A stretch of DNA of 20,974 nucleotides. It comes from Minisyncoccota bacterium. GTDB taxonomy: Bacteria > Patescibacteria > Microgenomatia > UBA1400 > PJMF01. The stretch lies in NCBI GenBank assembly GCA_012515515.1, contig JAAYYE010000001.1, positions 1-20,974 of the forward strand, written 5' to 3'. Shown one piece after another: positions 12,568-20,063 of this stretch; position 1 is the first letter of the stretch; every line of letters starts with the position of its first letter. A program made the translations under genes and the position numbers. A model generated the notes under the pieces. The model made no database searches, was not told the origin of the DNA, and was given only the letters and a program-made list of their open reading frames with translations.

Positions 12568-14921
12568 GAAGATTTTTTCTGTAGCTTAGTTGCTGCTTTT
12601 GCTGTTCTGCTAGTTTTTTTTACTTTTGTTTTAGTTGCTGCTTTTGTTTTAGTTTTTGACTTTGTTGTTGCCGTTTTTCTTTTTGCTGTTTTTGTTTTGG
12701 CGGGCTTTCTTTTAGCTTTGCTTTTCTTAGTCGAAGTTTTTGCTGTTTGACCCTTGCTCCGTGCCGCTTTCCAAGCCGCTCTTTTGGCTTGAATTTCTTC
12801 CCACTCAGCAGCAGTTAATTTCAAATTTGGTTCTGGTTTTTTCCAAGAAGCCCACTGGCACTTGGGATAATCAGCACAACCATAAAACATTTTTCCCCAA
12901 CGAGTGTTTTTGACCACAATTTTTGCTTGCTGACAAAGTGGACAAAGTTGATCGCCAAGGGTTTCCACTAAATTTTCCGTGTATTTACAGTCAGGAAAAC
13001 GACTGCAACTCTTAAATTTTCCATAGCGACCGGTACGAATCACCACTTCACCAACTTCTTCTGCTTTTAATTCACCTGCTTTGACTAATTTCAAACACTC
13101 AGGACATTTTTCACCAGTTTTTTCTACTGGCACTGCTACTCGACTGGCTTCTTTGCTAACTAAGTCAATGCGCTTGGCTAATGGTTGATAAAATTCATCA
13201 ACCACTTTGGTCCAACTTTGATTTCCAGCAGCAATTTCATCTAAGCTAGCTTCAATAGTCGCGGTAAAATCATAATCCATTAAGGTTTGAAAATGTTCTA
13301 ACAAAAAATCACTAACAGTGATGCCAATGGGCGTAGCAAAAAACTTCCGCTCCAATCTTTCAACATAAGCTCGTTGGATAATTACTGAAATAATCGATGC
13401 GTAAGTACTTGGTCGACCAATGCCCTTTTTCTCCAATTCTTTAACCAATGAGGCATCATTATATCTGGCTGGCGCTTGGGTAAATTTTTGTAAAGGATTT
13501 TGCGCTAAATAGGTTAAATCTTGGCCAACGGTAAATTCTGGCAAGATTAAGTCATCTTTTTGACTAAATAGCCGTTGCCAGCCTGGGAATTTCATGACCG
13601 AGCCCACTACTTTCAATTCATATTCTTTATTTTTAAGTGACGCTTTGACCAAAATGGTGTTTTGATCATAAACAGCCTCGCTCATTTGCGAAGCTACAAA
13701 TCGACGCCATATTAGATCATATAATTTAATATGATTAGCACTTAGTTGAGCAGCGTGTTGGCTAATATTGTCTTGAGTAATACTCAAATCTGTCGCTCTA
13801 ATGGCCTCATGAGCTTCTTGAGAATTTTTATTCTTTTTGCTAAAAAAGCGTGGTTTCTCAGGAATATAATTTGGGCCAAAGTTTTGGGCTATATATTGAC
13901 GAGCAGCTTCTTGAGCACTTTTGGCTAGATAAAAAGCATCGGTACGATGATAAGTAATTAAACCCTCTTCATAAAGACGTTGCGCTAGACTCATTGTTTG
14001 CTTGGCACTAAAACCAAAACGAGTGGCTGCTGCTTGCTGCAGTAAAGAAGTGGTAAAAGGAGGTAAACTTTGACGCCTTTTTTCTACTTGTTTGACTTCT
14101 TTCACTTGATATTGAGCTGCTGCTAAATCTTTCACAACTTGATCTGCTTCAGCTTGATTTTTGATGACTAATTTCTTATCAGCTAGTTTTTCAACAGCAA
14201 AGGAAACAATTTCTTTGGGCAAATTTGCTTGCTCTTTATTATCACTAAAAATTCGACCTGCTTCTTGCCATTTGGCTAATTCTTCTTGGCTAAAAGAGTT
14301 GGGAGGAGTGAGGGCTACCACAAATTCCCAATATTCTTCACTTTTAAAAGCTTGAATTTCTTTTTCTCGCTCAACAATTAAGCGCAGGGCCACCGATTGC
14401 ACTCGACCTGCTGATAAACCACGTCTCACTTTTTTCCATAATACTGGTGACACTTTATAGCCCACTAGGCGATCTAAAATTCTTCTGGCTTGTTGAGCAT
14501 CAACTAAATTTAAATTGAGTTGTGTCGGTTGCTCGATTGCTTTTAAGACTGCGGACTTGGTAATTTCATAAAAAATCGAACGCAAAAAGGTGTTGGCAGT
14601 GCTTTTATTTTTTTTGCCTTTTTGATCATCTTCTAGCAAATACTGAATATGCCAAGCAATTGCCTCTCCTTCTCGATCTGGATCCATGGCTAAATAAACA
14701 ACCTTAGCTTCTTTAGCTAATTTTTTTAATTTATTAACAATCTTTTTTTTGTCACTACTCACCTCATATAGTGCTTCGTAATTATTTTCCAAATTAATGC
14801 CGAGATTCTTTTTTGGCAAATCACGCACATGACCAATTGAGGCCTCTACAGTAAAGTCTTTCCCCAAGTAAGTTTTAAGTTTTCTGGCTTTGGTTGGTGA
14901 TTCAACAATCACTAAATTCAT
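12564..14921 (-). CDS. topA: DNA topoisomerase I (type IA)
   Basis: Relaxes negative supercoils through a transient 5'-phosphotyrosine link. A 785-residue protein with an N-terminal Toprim (LVIVESPTKA at 3-12; AMDPDREGEAIAWH at 78-91), a central domain with VRRGLSAGRVQSVALRLI, and the active-site segment GLITYHRTDA (catalytic Tyr324). The usual RTDS is RTDA here. Two zinc ribbons follow the core: CPECLK with CSRFPDC, and CPLCQQ with CADYPKC. The last about 65 residues are an Ala/Lys/Thr/Ser low-complexity tail (for example KSKAKRKPAKTKTAKRKT), resembling the basic tails of some actinobacterial TopA and HU proteins. The start is preceded by GAGG six bases before ATG. A 19-bp tandem array lies in the leader. 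Confidence 0.96.
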   Translation of the reverse strand: MNLVIVESPTKARKLKTYLGKDFTVEASIGHVRDLPKKNLGINLENNYEALYEVSSDKKKIVNKLKKLAKEAKVVYLAMDPDREGEAIAWHIQYLLEDDQKGKKNKSTANTFLRSIFYEITKSAVLKAIEQPTQLNLNLVDAQQARRILDRLVGYKVSPVLWKKVRRGLSAGRVQSVALRLIVEREKEIQAFKSEEYWEFVVALTPPNSFSQEELAKWQEAGRIFSDNKEQANLPKEIVSFAVEKLADKKLVIKNQAEADQVVKDLAAAQYQVKEVKQVEKRRQSLPPFTTSLLQQAAATRFGFSAKQTMSLAQRLYEEGLITYHRTDAFYLAKSAQEAARQYIAQNFGPNYIPEKPRFFSKKNKNSQEAHEAIRATDLSITQDNISQHAAQLSANHIKLYDLIWRRFVASQMSEAVYDQNTILVKASLKNKEYELKVVGSVMKFPGWQRLFSQKDDLILPEFTVGQDLTYLAQNPLQKFTQAPARYNDASLVKELEKKGIGRPSTYASIISVIIQRAYVERLERKFFATPIGITVSDFLLEHFQTLMDYDFTATIEASLDEIAAGNQSWTKVVDEFYQPLAKRIDLVSKEASRVAVPVEKTGEKCPECLKLVKAGELKAEEVGEVVIRTGRYGKFKSCSRFPDCKYTENLVETLGDQLCPLCQQAKIVVKNTRWGKMFYGCADYPKCQWASWKKPEPNLKLTAAEWEEIQAKRAAWKAARSKGQTAKTSTKKSKAKRKPAKTKTAKRKTATTKSKTKTKAATKTKVKKTSRTAKAATKLQKKSS

Positions 14922-14932
14922 AATTATCCTCG

Positions 14933-14989
14933 TTATTTATTCCTAAATTCCTTGTTTATTCCTAAACTCATCATTTATTTCTAAAAAGT
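14933..14989 (-). repeat. Three tandem 19-bp repeats in the topA leader
   Basis: Units 14933-14951, 14952-14970 and 14971-14989 are imperfect copies (plus-strand core TTTATTCCTAAA; minus-strand core TTTAGGAATAAA), with a partial fourth beyond. Each minus-strand copy holds AGGA and stop codons. They fall between the likely -10 box and the topA ATG, so they would be transcribed. Confidence 0.8.
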
Positions 14990-15007
14990 TTATTCTACTC
15001 TCTTTGT

Positions 15008-15013
15008 ATTATA
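15008..15013 (-). promoter_or_regulatory. Likely -10 box of topA
   Basis: Perfect TATAAT on the minus strand, about 86 bp before the topA ATG. No clear -35 box at 16-18 bp. It would give a leader of roughly 80 bases that contains the 19-bp repeats. Confidence 0.4.
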
Positions 15014-15055
15014 GTGAGCAATGCAAACTCAGCCCTCATTTTAAGATGATTATAG

Positions 15056-15085
15056 AAAAAAAAGCAAATGGAGCTTAGTTTTTGC
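15056..15085 (-). terminator. Intrinsic terminator after dprA
   Basis: On the minus strand GCAAA (15081-15085) pairs with TTTGC (15064-15068) around a 12-base loop that contains the dprA stop codon, followed by eight T (15063-15056). The stem is short but the T-tract is strong. Confidence 0.5.
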
Positions 15086-16220
15086 AGATATAATTTTGTC
15101 CTTCTTGCTGAATAATTTGCTTAATTTGTAAATTTAATAAATATTCTGCCAATTGAGCAGTTTCGTACTGAGTTTGAGAAATTAACTCATTAAAAGAGAG
15201 AGCTGTGCCCTGATTTCTTAAAACAGTGAGAATTTTTTCTTCTTGAGCTGAAAGATTTAATTTTGCTAAGGAAGATTTTAAGGCAGAGGCGCTAGTCTCC
15301 TGCTTTTGCTGGTTTTTATTTTCTAAATTTAAGGCTAGGTAAAAATCTTCGACACTGCTGACTAAATTAGCCCCCTCTCTAATTAGGTGATGACAAGCCA
15401 CTGAATAAGGATTGCTAATTGCACCAGGCACAGCTAAGACTGGCCGTCCCTCATCGATGGCGGCTTGAGCAGTTAGCAAGCTACCGCTTTTTTCAGCTCC
15501 TTCAATGAGCAAGACTGCTTGAGATAAACCAGCAATAATGTGATTTCTTTGCACAAAGCTACCAGCACTAGCTTGTACTGCCGGCGGGTATTCGCTAATA
15601 AACACTGCTCCTTCTTCTAACATTTTATCCATCAACGCTTGTTGCTGTCTGGGGTAGCAGTAATCAAAGCCATAGCCTAAAACCCCCAGGGTTTGACTTA
15701 GTTGATGAGCAATTTTCATGGCTTCCACATCGACTCCATACATGAAACCAGATACCAGTTTTGCTTGACTAGCGAGCAAAATATCACGCAATAAAGTTTT
15801 GATAATGAAACGACCATAAGTAGTAATACGCCTGGTACCAACCACCGCTAAAAAGAAATTTTGCCAATAAGTTTTATTTAATTCCTGATGAGTTTTGACA
15901 AATAGAACTGGCGGATGATGCTCCGCATTTTTTAGCAAGGGCGGATAGGCTGCTTCCCGATCTAATAAGACCCGAATTTTCTTTTTTTTTAAAGCTTGAT
16001 AATAATCGGTATAATTGTGTTCTTTTTTAAACTTTTTTATTGATTCTTCTTGCTTTTTTGTTAGTAGTGCTTTTTGCCAAACCTGCTCGGTATTTGCCCA
16101 AAACTCTTCGTCAGAGATTTGGGCTTTTTTTTGTGCTGATAAACAACGCCGAAAACTTTGCCGACCAATGCCAGTGACTGACCACAAAGCAGTTAAATGA
16201 CTTTTGCTAAATTGTTGCAT
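15075..16220 (-). CDS. dprA: DNA processing protein DprA/Smf
   Basis: Binds incoming single-stranded DNA and loads RecA during natural transformation. A 381-residue protein: an N-terminal helical region with a HhH-like SVTGIGRQSFRRCL, then the Rossmann-like core VVGTRRITTYG (127-136; GTR replaces the usual GSR), KLVSGFMYGVDVEAMKIA (154-171), GYGFDYCYP (182-190), ISEYPP, FVQRNHIIAGLSQAVLLIE (222-240), GSLLTA and the VLAVPG strand (261-266). A C-terminal winged-helix domain (LSAQEEKILTVLRNQGTALS) follows. ATG at 16220 was chosen; GTG at 16226 is also possible, since a TATTGG lies six bases before it. It follows the PBP gene by about 60 bp. Its presence supports DNA uptake ability. Confidence 0.94.
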   Translation of the reverse strand: MQQFSKSHLTALWSVTGIGRQSFRRCLSAQKKAQISDEEFWANTEQVWQKALLTKKQEESIKKFKKEHNYTDYYQALKKKKIRVLLDREAAYPPLLKNAEHHPPVLFVKTHQELNKTYWQNFFLAVVGTRRITTYGRFIIKTLLRDILLASQAKLVSGFMYGVDVEAMKIAHQLSQTLGVLGYGFDYCYPRQQQALMDKMLEEGAVFISEYPPAVQASAGSFVQRNHIIAGLSQAVLLIEGAEKSGSLLTAQAAIDEGRPVLAVPGAISNPYSVACHHLIREGANLVSSVEDFYLALNLENKNQQKQETSASALKSSLAKLNLSAQEEKILTVLRNQGTALSFNELISQTQYETAQLAEYLLNLQIKQIIQQEGQNYICKN

Positions 16221-16278
16221 GCACACATTGTGCCAATAAAGTTTGACAAAATTTTGACATAGAAAAAGTTAGAGAAAA

Positions 16279-18129
16279 TTAAAAACCAGTCATCCACTTT
16301 AAGATTTCTCTGACAATTGGCGCGGCATCAGCCGATCCTTCACGATAGACCACTTCTCCATCACTCTCTACTAGTACCGTAATAATTAATTCCTCTGGCA
16401 AGAGATCGTTTTCTAAAGCTTTCAACCAATATTCTTGTTCAGGACTGGCCGTTTCTAAGCCTAATGTCTGCCAATGATCTAAAATTAATTGCTTATTTAG
16501 GCCGACCGCGCTGGAAAACCAAGCGTGAGTGGCTCGATAACCCTGTTGATTAGCGCTGCCAAACTCTGAAGTGCCAGTTTTACCAGCAATCATCCCTGCT
16601 CGAATCTTTTCCTGAGCACTCAATTGATTAAAAGCCTCCTCTCCCAGGCGTTGTTTTAAAGTCGCGCTAAGCAAACGATTATAATCAAATAAAGGAAAAG
16701 CTGTGCCTCCGTCTTGGGCAACCCCCAATAAAGCTTGATTAATTAAATCTAAATTTTCTTGATGTAGGGCGAGATCATGACAGTCTTGCTGATTAAGGAG
16801 TAAGGTGGCTCGACACAAGACGCCATTGTTATTAATAGCCTGAAAAACTTGAGTAATTTGCAAAGGAGAAACTAATAAGTCTCCCTGTCCGATGCCAAAA
16901 TGGTAGGTGTTTCCCAAAAACCATTTTTCGCCAGAACGCGCTTCTTTCCAGACTGGATCTGGCACCAAACCAGAAGTTTCACTAGGTAATTCAATGCCGA
17001 CTGGCTGACCCAAACCCAATAATCGAGAGTAATCGGCAAGTTTTTGTGGACCCACTAGCTCTGCCGCTTTATAAAAAAAGATATCATTACTGCGCACCAG
17101 TGCCCGTACAATATTAATCGCGCCTTCAACTCGACCATATTGCGTGTAATACCAATTAGCATACTGATAATCACCAACTTCTAGAATTCCCTCATCAACA
17201 ACTGTGCTGCTAGCATCTAGCACTCCCTCCTCCAAAGCAGCCAAAGCTGTGACCACTTTAAAAACAGAACCAGGTGGATAATTCCCGCTCACAGCTCGAT
17301 TAAAAAATAGCTGACGATCGTCCGTTAATTGTTCGGTCATTTCTTGTTGGGCTGCAGTATTTTTTTGCTTGGCTACACTGGCTAAACGCAACTCTTCAAA
17401 TAAATTAGGATCAAAGCTGGGACTACTCAGCAAGCTTAAAACTTGGCCAGTTTTAGCATCCATAATCACCACAGCGCCTTTTTTATCTGCCAGGGCCTTG
17501 TAAGCCACCTCAGATAATAAGGGATCAAGACTAGTGCTGAGGCTATTACCAAAAACAGCTTCGGTTTTGCTAATTAACTGCTGTTTTTTTCCCAAGGCAT
17601 CTACTTCAAAAACCTCGGTACCCAATTTTGATCTTAAAGGAGTGTCAAAATAGGCTTCTAAGCCTGTTCGACCAAACTGCTCAGCAAAATTCAAACCCTG
17701 ATTGACTAATAAATCCTCAGCCGTCACGCCAGTGACATAGCCCAGGACATGAGCAAGCGCCTGCGGATATAAATAGACTCTAGAAAAATCTTGAGTAACT
17801 TGGGCACTATCAGTGGCAATCAGCGACAAGGCTTGATCATAATCAATTAATTGTTGTTGACTGTAAAGCTGGTCTTGATCGGTCAATAAATAATAATTGG
17901 GTCGATTTTTTAATAAAGGCTGTTGAAAACGATCAAAAATCAGTGCCCGCTCAAGCAAATATTTTTTTGAAAAATAGCGATTTTGCTCGGCTAATTTTGC
18001 TAATTCTTGACCTCGCACCAATTGCAGGTCAACTAAACGCAATAATAAAAGACAAAAAATCACAAAAAAAATGACAAAAAAAGCAAATAACTTCTTTTGA
18101 TCTCGCTCACTAAAACTTCTGCTTTTCAT
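16279..18129 (-). CDS. mrdA: Class B penicillin-binding protein 2 (elongasome transpeptidase)
   Basis: Cross-links peptidoglycan during side-wall growth. A 616-residue protein with one N-terminal membrane anchor (about 13-33), a pedestal domain containing the class B motif RALIFDRFQQPL (R61, D66; family RGxIxDRnG is altered), and the transpeptidase with SVFK (S288, K291), SND (347-349) and KTGT (517-520). All catalytic residues are present. Two Cys (439, 450) are close enough for a disulfide or metal pair. It overlaps mreD by 4 bp in the order mreC-mreD-PBP, the standard elongasome arrangement, which favours PBP2 over the divisome FtsI. The RodA partner is not in the window. Confidence 0.93.
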   Translation of the reverse strand: MKSRSFSERDQKKLFAFFVIFFVIFCLLLLRLVDLQLVRGQELAKLAEQNRYFSKKYLLERALIFDRFQQPLLKNRPNYYLLTDQDQLYSQQQLIDYDQALSLIATDSAQVTQDFSRVYLYPQALAHVLGYVTGVTAEDLLVNQGLNFAEQFGRTGLEAYFDTPLRSKLGTEVFEVDALGKKQQLISKTEAVFGNSLSTSLDPLLSEVAYKALADKKGAVVIMDAKTGQVLSLLSSPSFDPNLFEELRLASVAKQKNTAAQQEMTEQLTDDRQLFFNRAVSGNYPPGSVFKVVTALAALEEGVLDASSTVVDEGILEVGDYQYANWYYTQYGRVEGAINIVRALVRSNDIFFYKAAELVGPQKLADYSRLLGLGQPVGIELPSETSGLVPDPVWKEARSGEKWFLGNTYHFGIGQGDLLVSPLQITQVFQAINNNGVLCRATLLLNQQDCHDLALHQENLDLINQALLGVAQDGGTAFPLFDYNRLLSATLKQRLGEEAFNQLSAQEKIRAGMIAGKTGTSEFGSANQQGYRATHAWFSSAVGLNKQLILDHWQTLGLETASPEQEYWLKALENDLLPEELIITVLVESDGEVVYREGSADAAPIVREILKWMTGF

Positions 18130-18569
18130 AGCCTGTTGATTTTGATAGTTCTATAAATCAGTAAAATTAGCACAAGTAAACCCTGCACCAACATAAAAAT
18201 ATTCAAGCTTAAACCTGATAAAAAAAAGATAGCTATTTGCAAAGCTGCGAATAAACTCAATTGTAAAATTTGCCATTGTTGAAAATTTTTACTAAACATT
18301 TTGCTGCCAAACAAACTACGCAAATAATAATAAAGAAAAACCAGCACAATACAGATACTAATCCCCAGTTGATAAAATAAAGCCAAACAAAAACTCAGGA
18401 GCAATAACGAGGCAATTAAATAATAAAAACTTCGATCATCCCGAGGATTAAATCTATCTAGAAGCTTAAAAAGCAAGTAGAGAGTGAAAATTGGTGTTGC
18501 CAAAGTCGATTCAACACTCAATAAAATTAGCAAAAAAACAACTTGAAATAGGTAGTTTAAATAAATCAT
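18126..18569 (-). CDS. mreD: Rod shape-determining membrane protein MreD
   Basis: A 147-residue, very hydrophobic protein with about five transmembrane segments (for example FQVVFLLILLSVES, FYYLIASLLLLSFCLALFY, IFFLSGLSLNIFMLVQG). MreD sequences are poorly conserved, so the call rests on size, membrane topology and its position between mreC and the PBP, with 4-bp overlaps on each side. It is likely a membrane scaffold that links MreC to the peptidoglycan synthases. Confidence 0.85.
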   Translation of the reverse strand: MIYLNYLFQVVFLLILLSVESTLATPIFTLYLLFKLLDRFNPRDDRSFYYLIASLLLLSFCLALFYQLGISICIVLVFLYYYLRSLFGSKMFSKNFQQWQILQLSLFAALQIAIFFLSGLSLNIFMLVQGLLVLILLIYRTIKINRL

Positions 18570-19333
18570 GGCTGGACCTCAACCAAACTTAATTCATAAA
18601 AATTAACATCTTGTTGCAAAATTGCCGTTTGAGTAGATTTTGCTTGATCTTGTTCCTTTAAACTCACAATTCGCCCAATAAAAATGTCTGGACCAATGCC
18701 CTCTTGCCCAATAGTCACCACTCGTTCTCGTAAATTCAGTTCGGCCTCGCTCAAAACCTCAGTAAACAAAATATCTTTACCATCTCCTTTCACTATGCCT
18801 TTGACACCAGATTCTGTCTTGGCAACTACTCCTTGAGTCTGCATATCTTTGAGTAATAGCACTCGAGCTTGTTGCTTGCCCAATTCTTCAATAATACCCA
18901 ATAAATTTCCCTCGCCCAAAACTACCGAACCAACTTGTAAATCACTATCGCTGCCAAGGGATAAAACCGGCTTGGCAAAAGAACTAATTGGTCGAGTAAT
19001 AAAACTTTTTTGATGAACTTGATTGGTGTTTTCCAAAAGATTTCTTAAGGCTTGATTTTCTTCGCGCAAGGCTTCAAGTTCAGTGAGCTGCACCGAAGCT
19101 TCTCGATAACGATATTCCAAATCCTCTAATTTTTCTCTCAATTGCCACATTTGGCGTACTTGAGCAAGGGGTTGAGTAAGAACCTGCATTGCCTGATAAT
19201 TTTTTGCCTGCCAATCAATTACTCCGCTCCGCCAAGTAGAGAGCCCTAACAAGCCCAAAAAATCCAATAAAAAAACAAAAAGCAATACAACAGTTGCAAA
19301 AAAATAGCGAGTAATTTTAGGATAATTAAACAT
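18566..19333 (-). CDS. mreC: Rod shape-determining protein MreC
   Basis: A bitopic elongasome scaffold of 255 residues. It has an N-terminal membrane segment (about 10-30), then a coiled coil (about 62-103, EKLEDLEYRYREASVQLTEL and neighbours) for dimerisation, then a beta-rich periplasmic/extracytoplasmic domain with GSVVLGEGNLLGIIEELG, RVLLLKDMQTQGVVAKTES and GIVKGDG, matching MreC's conserved glycine-rich strands. Length is within the family range (about 250-350). It overlaps mreD by 4 bp and the upstream actin-like gene by 8 bp, so all are translationally coupled. Confidence 0.94.
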   Translation of the reverse strand: MFNYPKITRYFFATVVLLFVFLLDFLGLLGLSTWRSGVIDWQAKNYQAMQVLTQPLAQVRQMWQLREKLEDLEYRYREASVQLTELEALREENQALRNLLENTNQVHQKSFITRPISSFAKPVLSLGSDSDLQVGSVVLGEGNLLGIIEELGKQQARVLLLKDMQTQGVVAKTESGVKGIVKGDGKDILFTEVLSEAELNLRERVVTIGQEGIGPDIFIGRIVSLKEQDQAKSTQTAILQQDVNFYELSLVEVQP

Positions 19334-20042
19334 AAGAAGCCAAAGGTTCTTGATTAAGAATTCCTTCCATTTTTAAGTGCTGACTTAAATCATCGACGAT
19401 TGAGCTACTATTAATCGCAGGATGCATAAAAAAATAAAAATACTGCCACTTCTCCTGAAATAATTGGCTTGGCACATTCAAAATAAATCTATCAACTGCA
19501 CTTTGCAGACGTTTAATTAAAACTGCTTCGCTGGAATTTTCGGTGAAGGGTAAATGCTGTGTTTTTAATTTCTTATCTAGTAAAAATAAAGATAATTCAG
19601 CAAAATCTAAATTTAAGTCAATAATTAATTTTAATTTAGAATAATCTTGTTTGCGTTCTAAATACTGATAGAAGAAATCTGATCTATCTATAATTGTCAC
19701 CGGTTTTAATAATTTTTGCGCAAATAAATTTTTAATAGACTCTTTTTCTAAATCACTATTGGCACTACTGACCACCACTTGTAAACGCGTGGCTGTTTTA
19801 AGGCGAAATTGATCAAAAAAAAGCTGATTATCTAAGACCTGTTCCAGTGCCCATTTTGATTGCAAAATACCAGCTCTAAGGGGATAAATTAATTTCCAAG
19901 ATTCATTACCCGACTCTAAACGATGCCACTGCCACCAATCTAGGGCTTCTTGGCCCAAATTAATGATTTGCTCTTGATTAGAATCCCACAAAAATACACA
20001 GGGCTGCTGAGCAAGATCAACTAGTTCAATCCCTTTCGCCAT
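19326..20042 (-). CDS. Degenerate MreB-like (actin-fold) protein in the mreB position
   Basis: A 238-residue protein, shorter than MreB (about 335-350). Several blocks follow MreB order: LIYPLRAGILQSKWALEQVL (51-70, like the RPLxxGVIADF segment), RLQVVVSSANSDLEKESIKN (86-105, like the VPxxxTxVExxAI segment), and KLKLIIDLNLDFAELSLFLL (136-155, like the VVDIGGGTTEVAVISL segment). The nucleotide loops are lost: DLAQQP instead of DLGT, and IDLNLDFAE instead of DIGGGTTE. ATP binding is therefore unlikely. It could be an inactive MreB relic, an FtsA/PilM-like partner or a fast-evolving structural protein. It directly precedes mreC with an 8-bp overlap, exactly where mreB lies in classical operons. 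Similarity is judged by eye and needs a profile search. Confidence 0.5.
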   Translation of the reverse strand: MAKGIELVDLAQQPCVFLWDSNQEQIINLGQEALDWWQWHRLESGNESWKLIYPLRAGILQSKWALEQVLDNQLFFDQFRLKTATRLQVVVSSANSDLEKESIKNLFAQKLLKPVTIIDRSDFFYQYLERKQDYSKLKLIIDLNLDFAELSLFLLDKKLKTQHLPFTENSSEAVLIKRLQSAVDRFILNVPSQLFQEKWQYFYFFMHPAINSSSIVDDLSQHLKMEGILNQEPLASYV

Positions 20043-20063
20043 ATATCAAAGCTTAGCAGAAAG

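Noticed and set aside
12511..12750. Plus-strand ORF of 79 codons with a strongly hydrophobic protein (Val/Leu/Phe)
   Set aside because: It is the antisense of the Lys/Ala-rich TopA tail; reverse-complemented Lys codons read as Phe/Leu. No promoter or ribosome site.
16240..16262. TTTTGACA/CAAAATTTTG repeats upstream of dprA as an operator
   Set aside because: Mostly an AT-rich -35 region with a chance palindrome; no regulator or second site seen.
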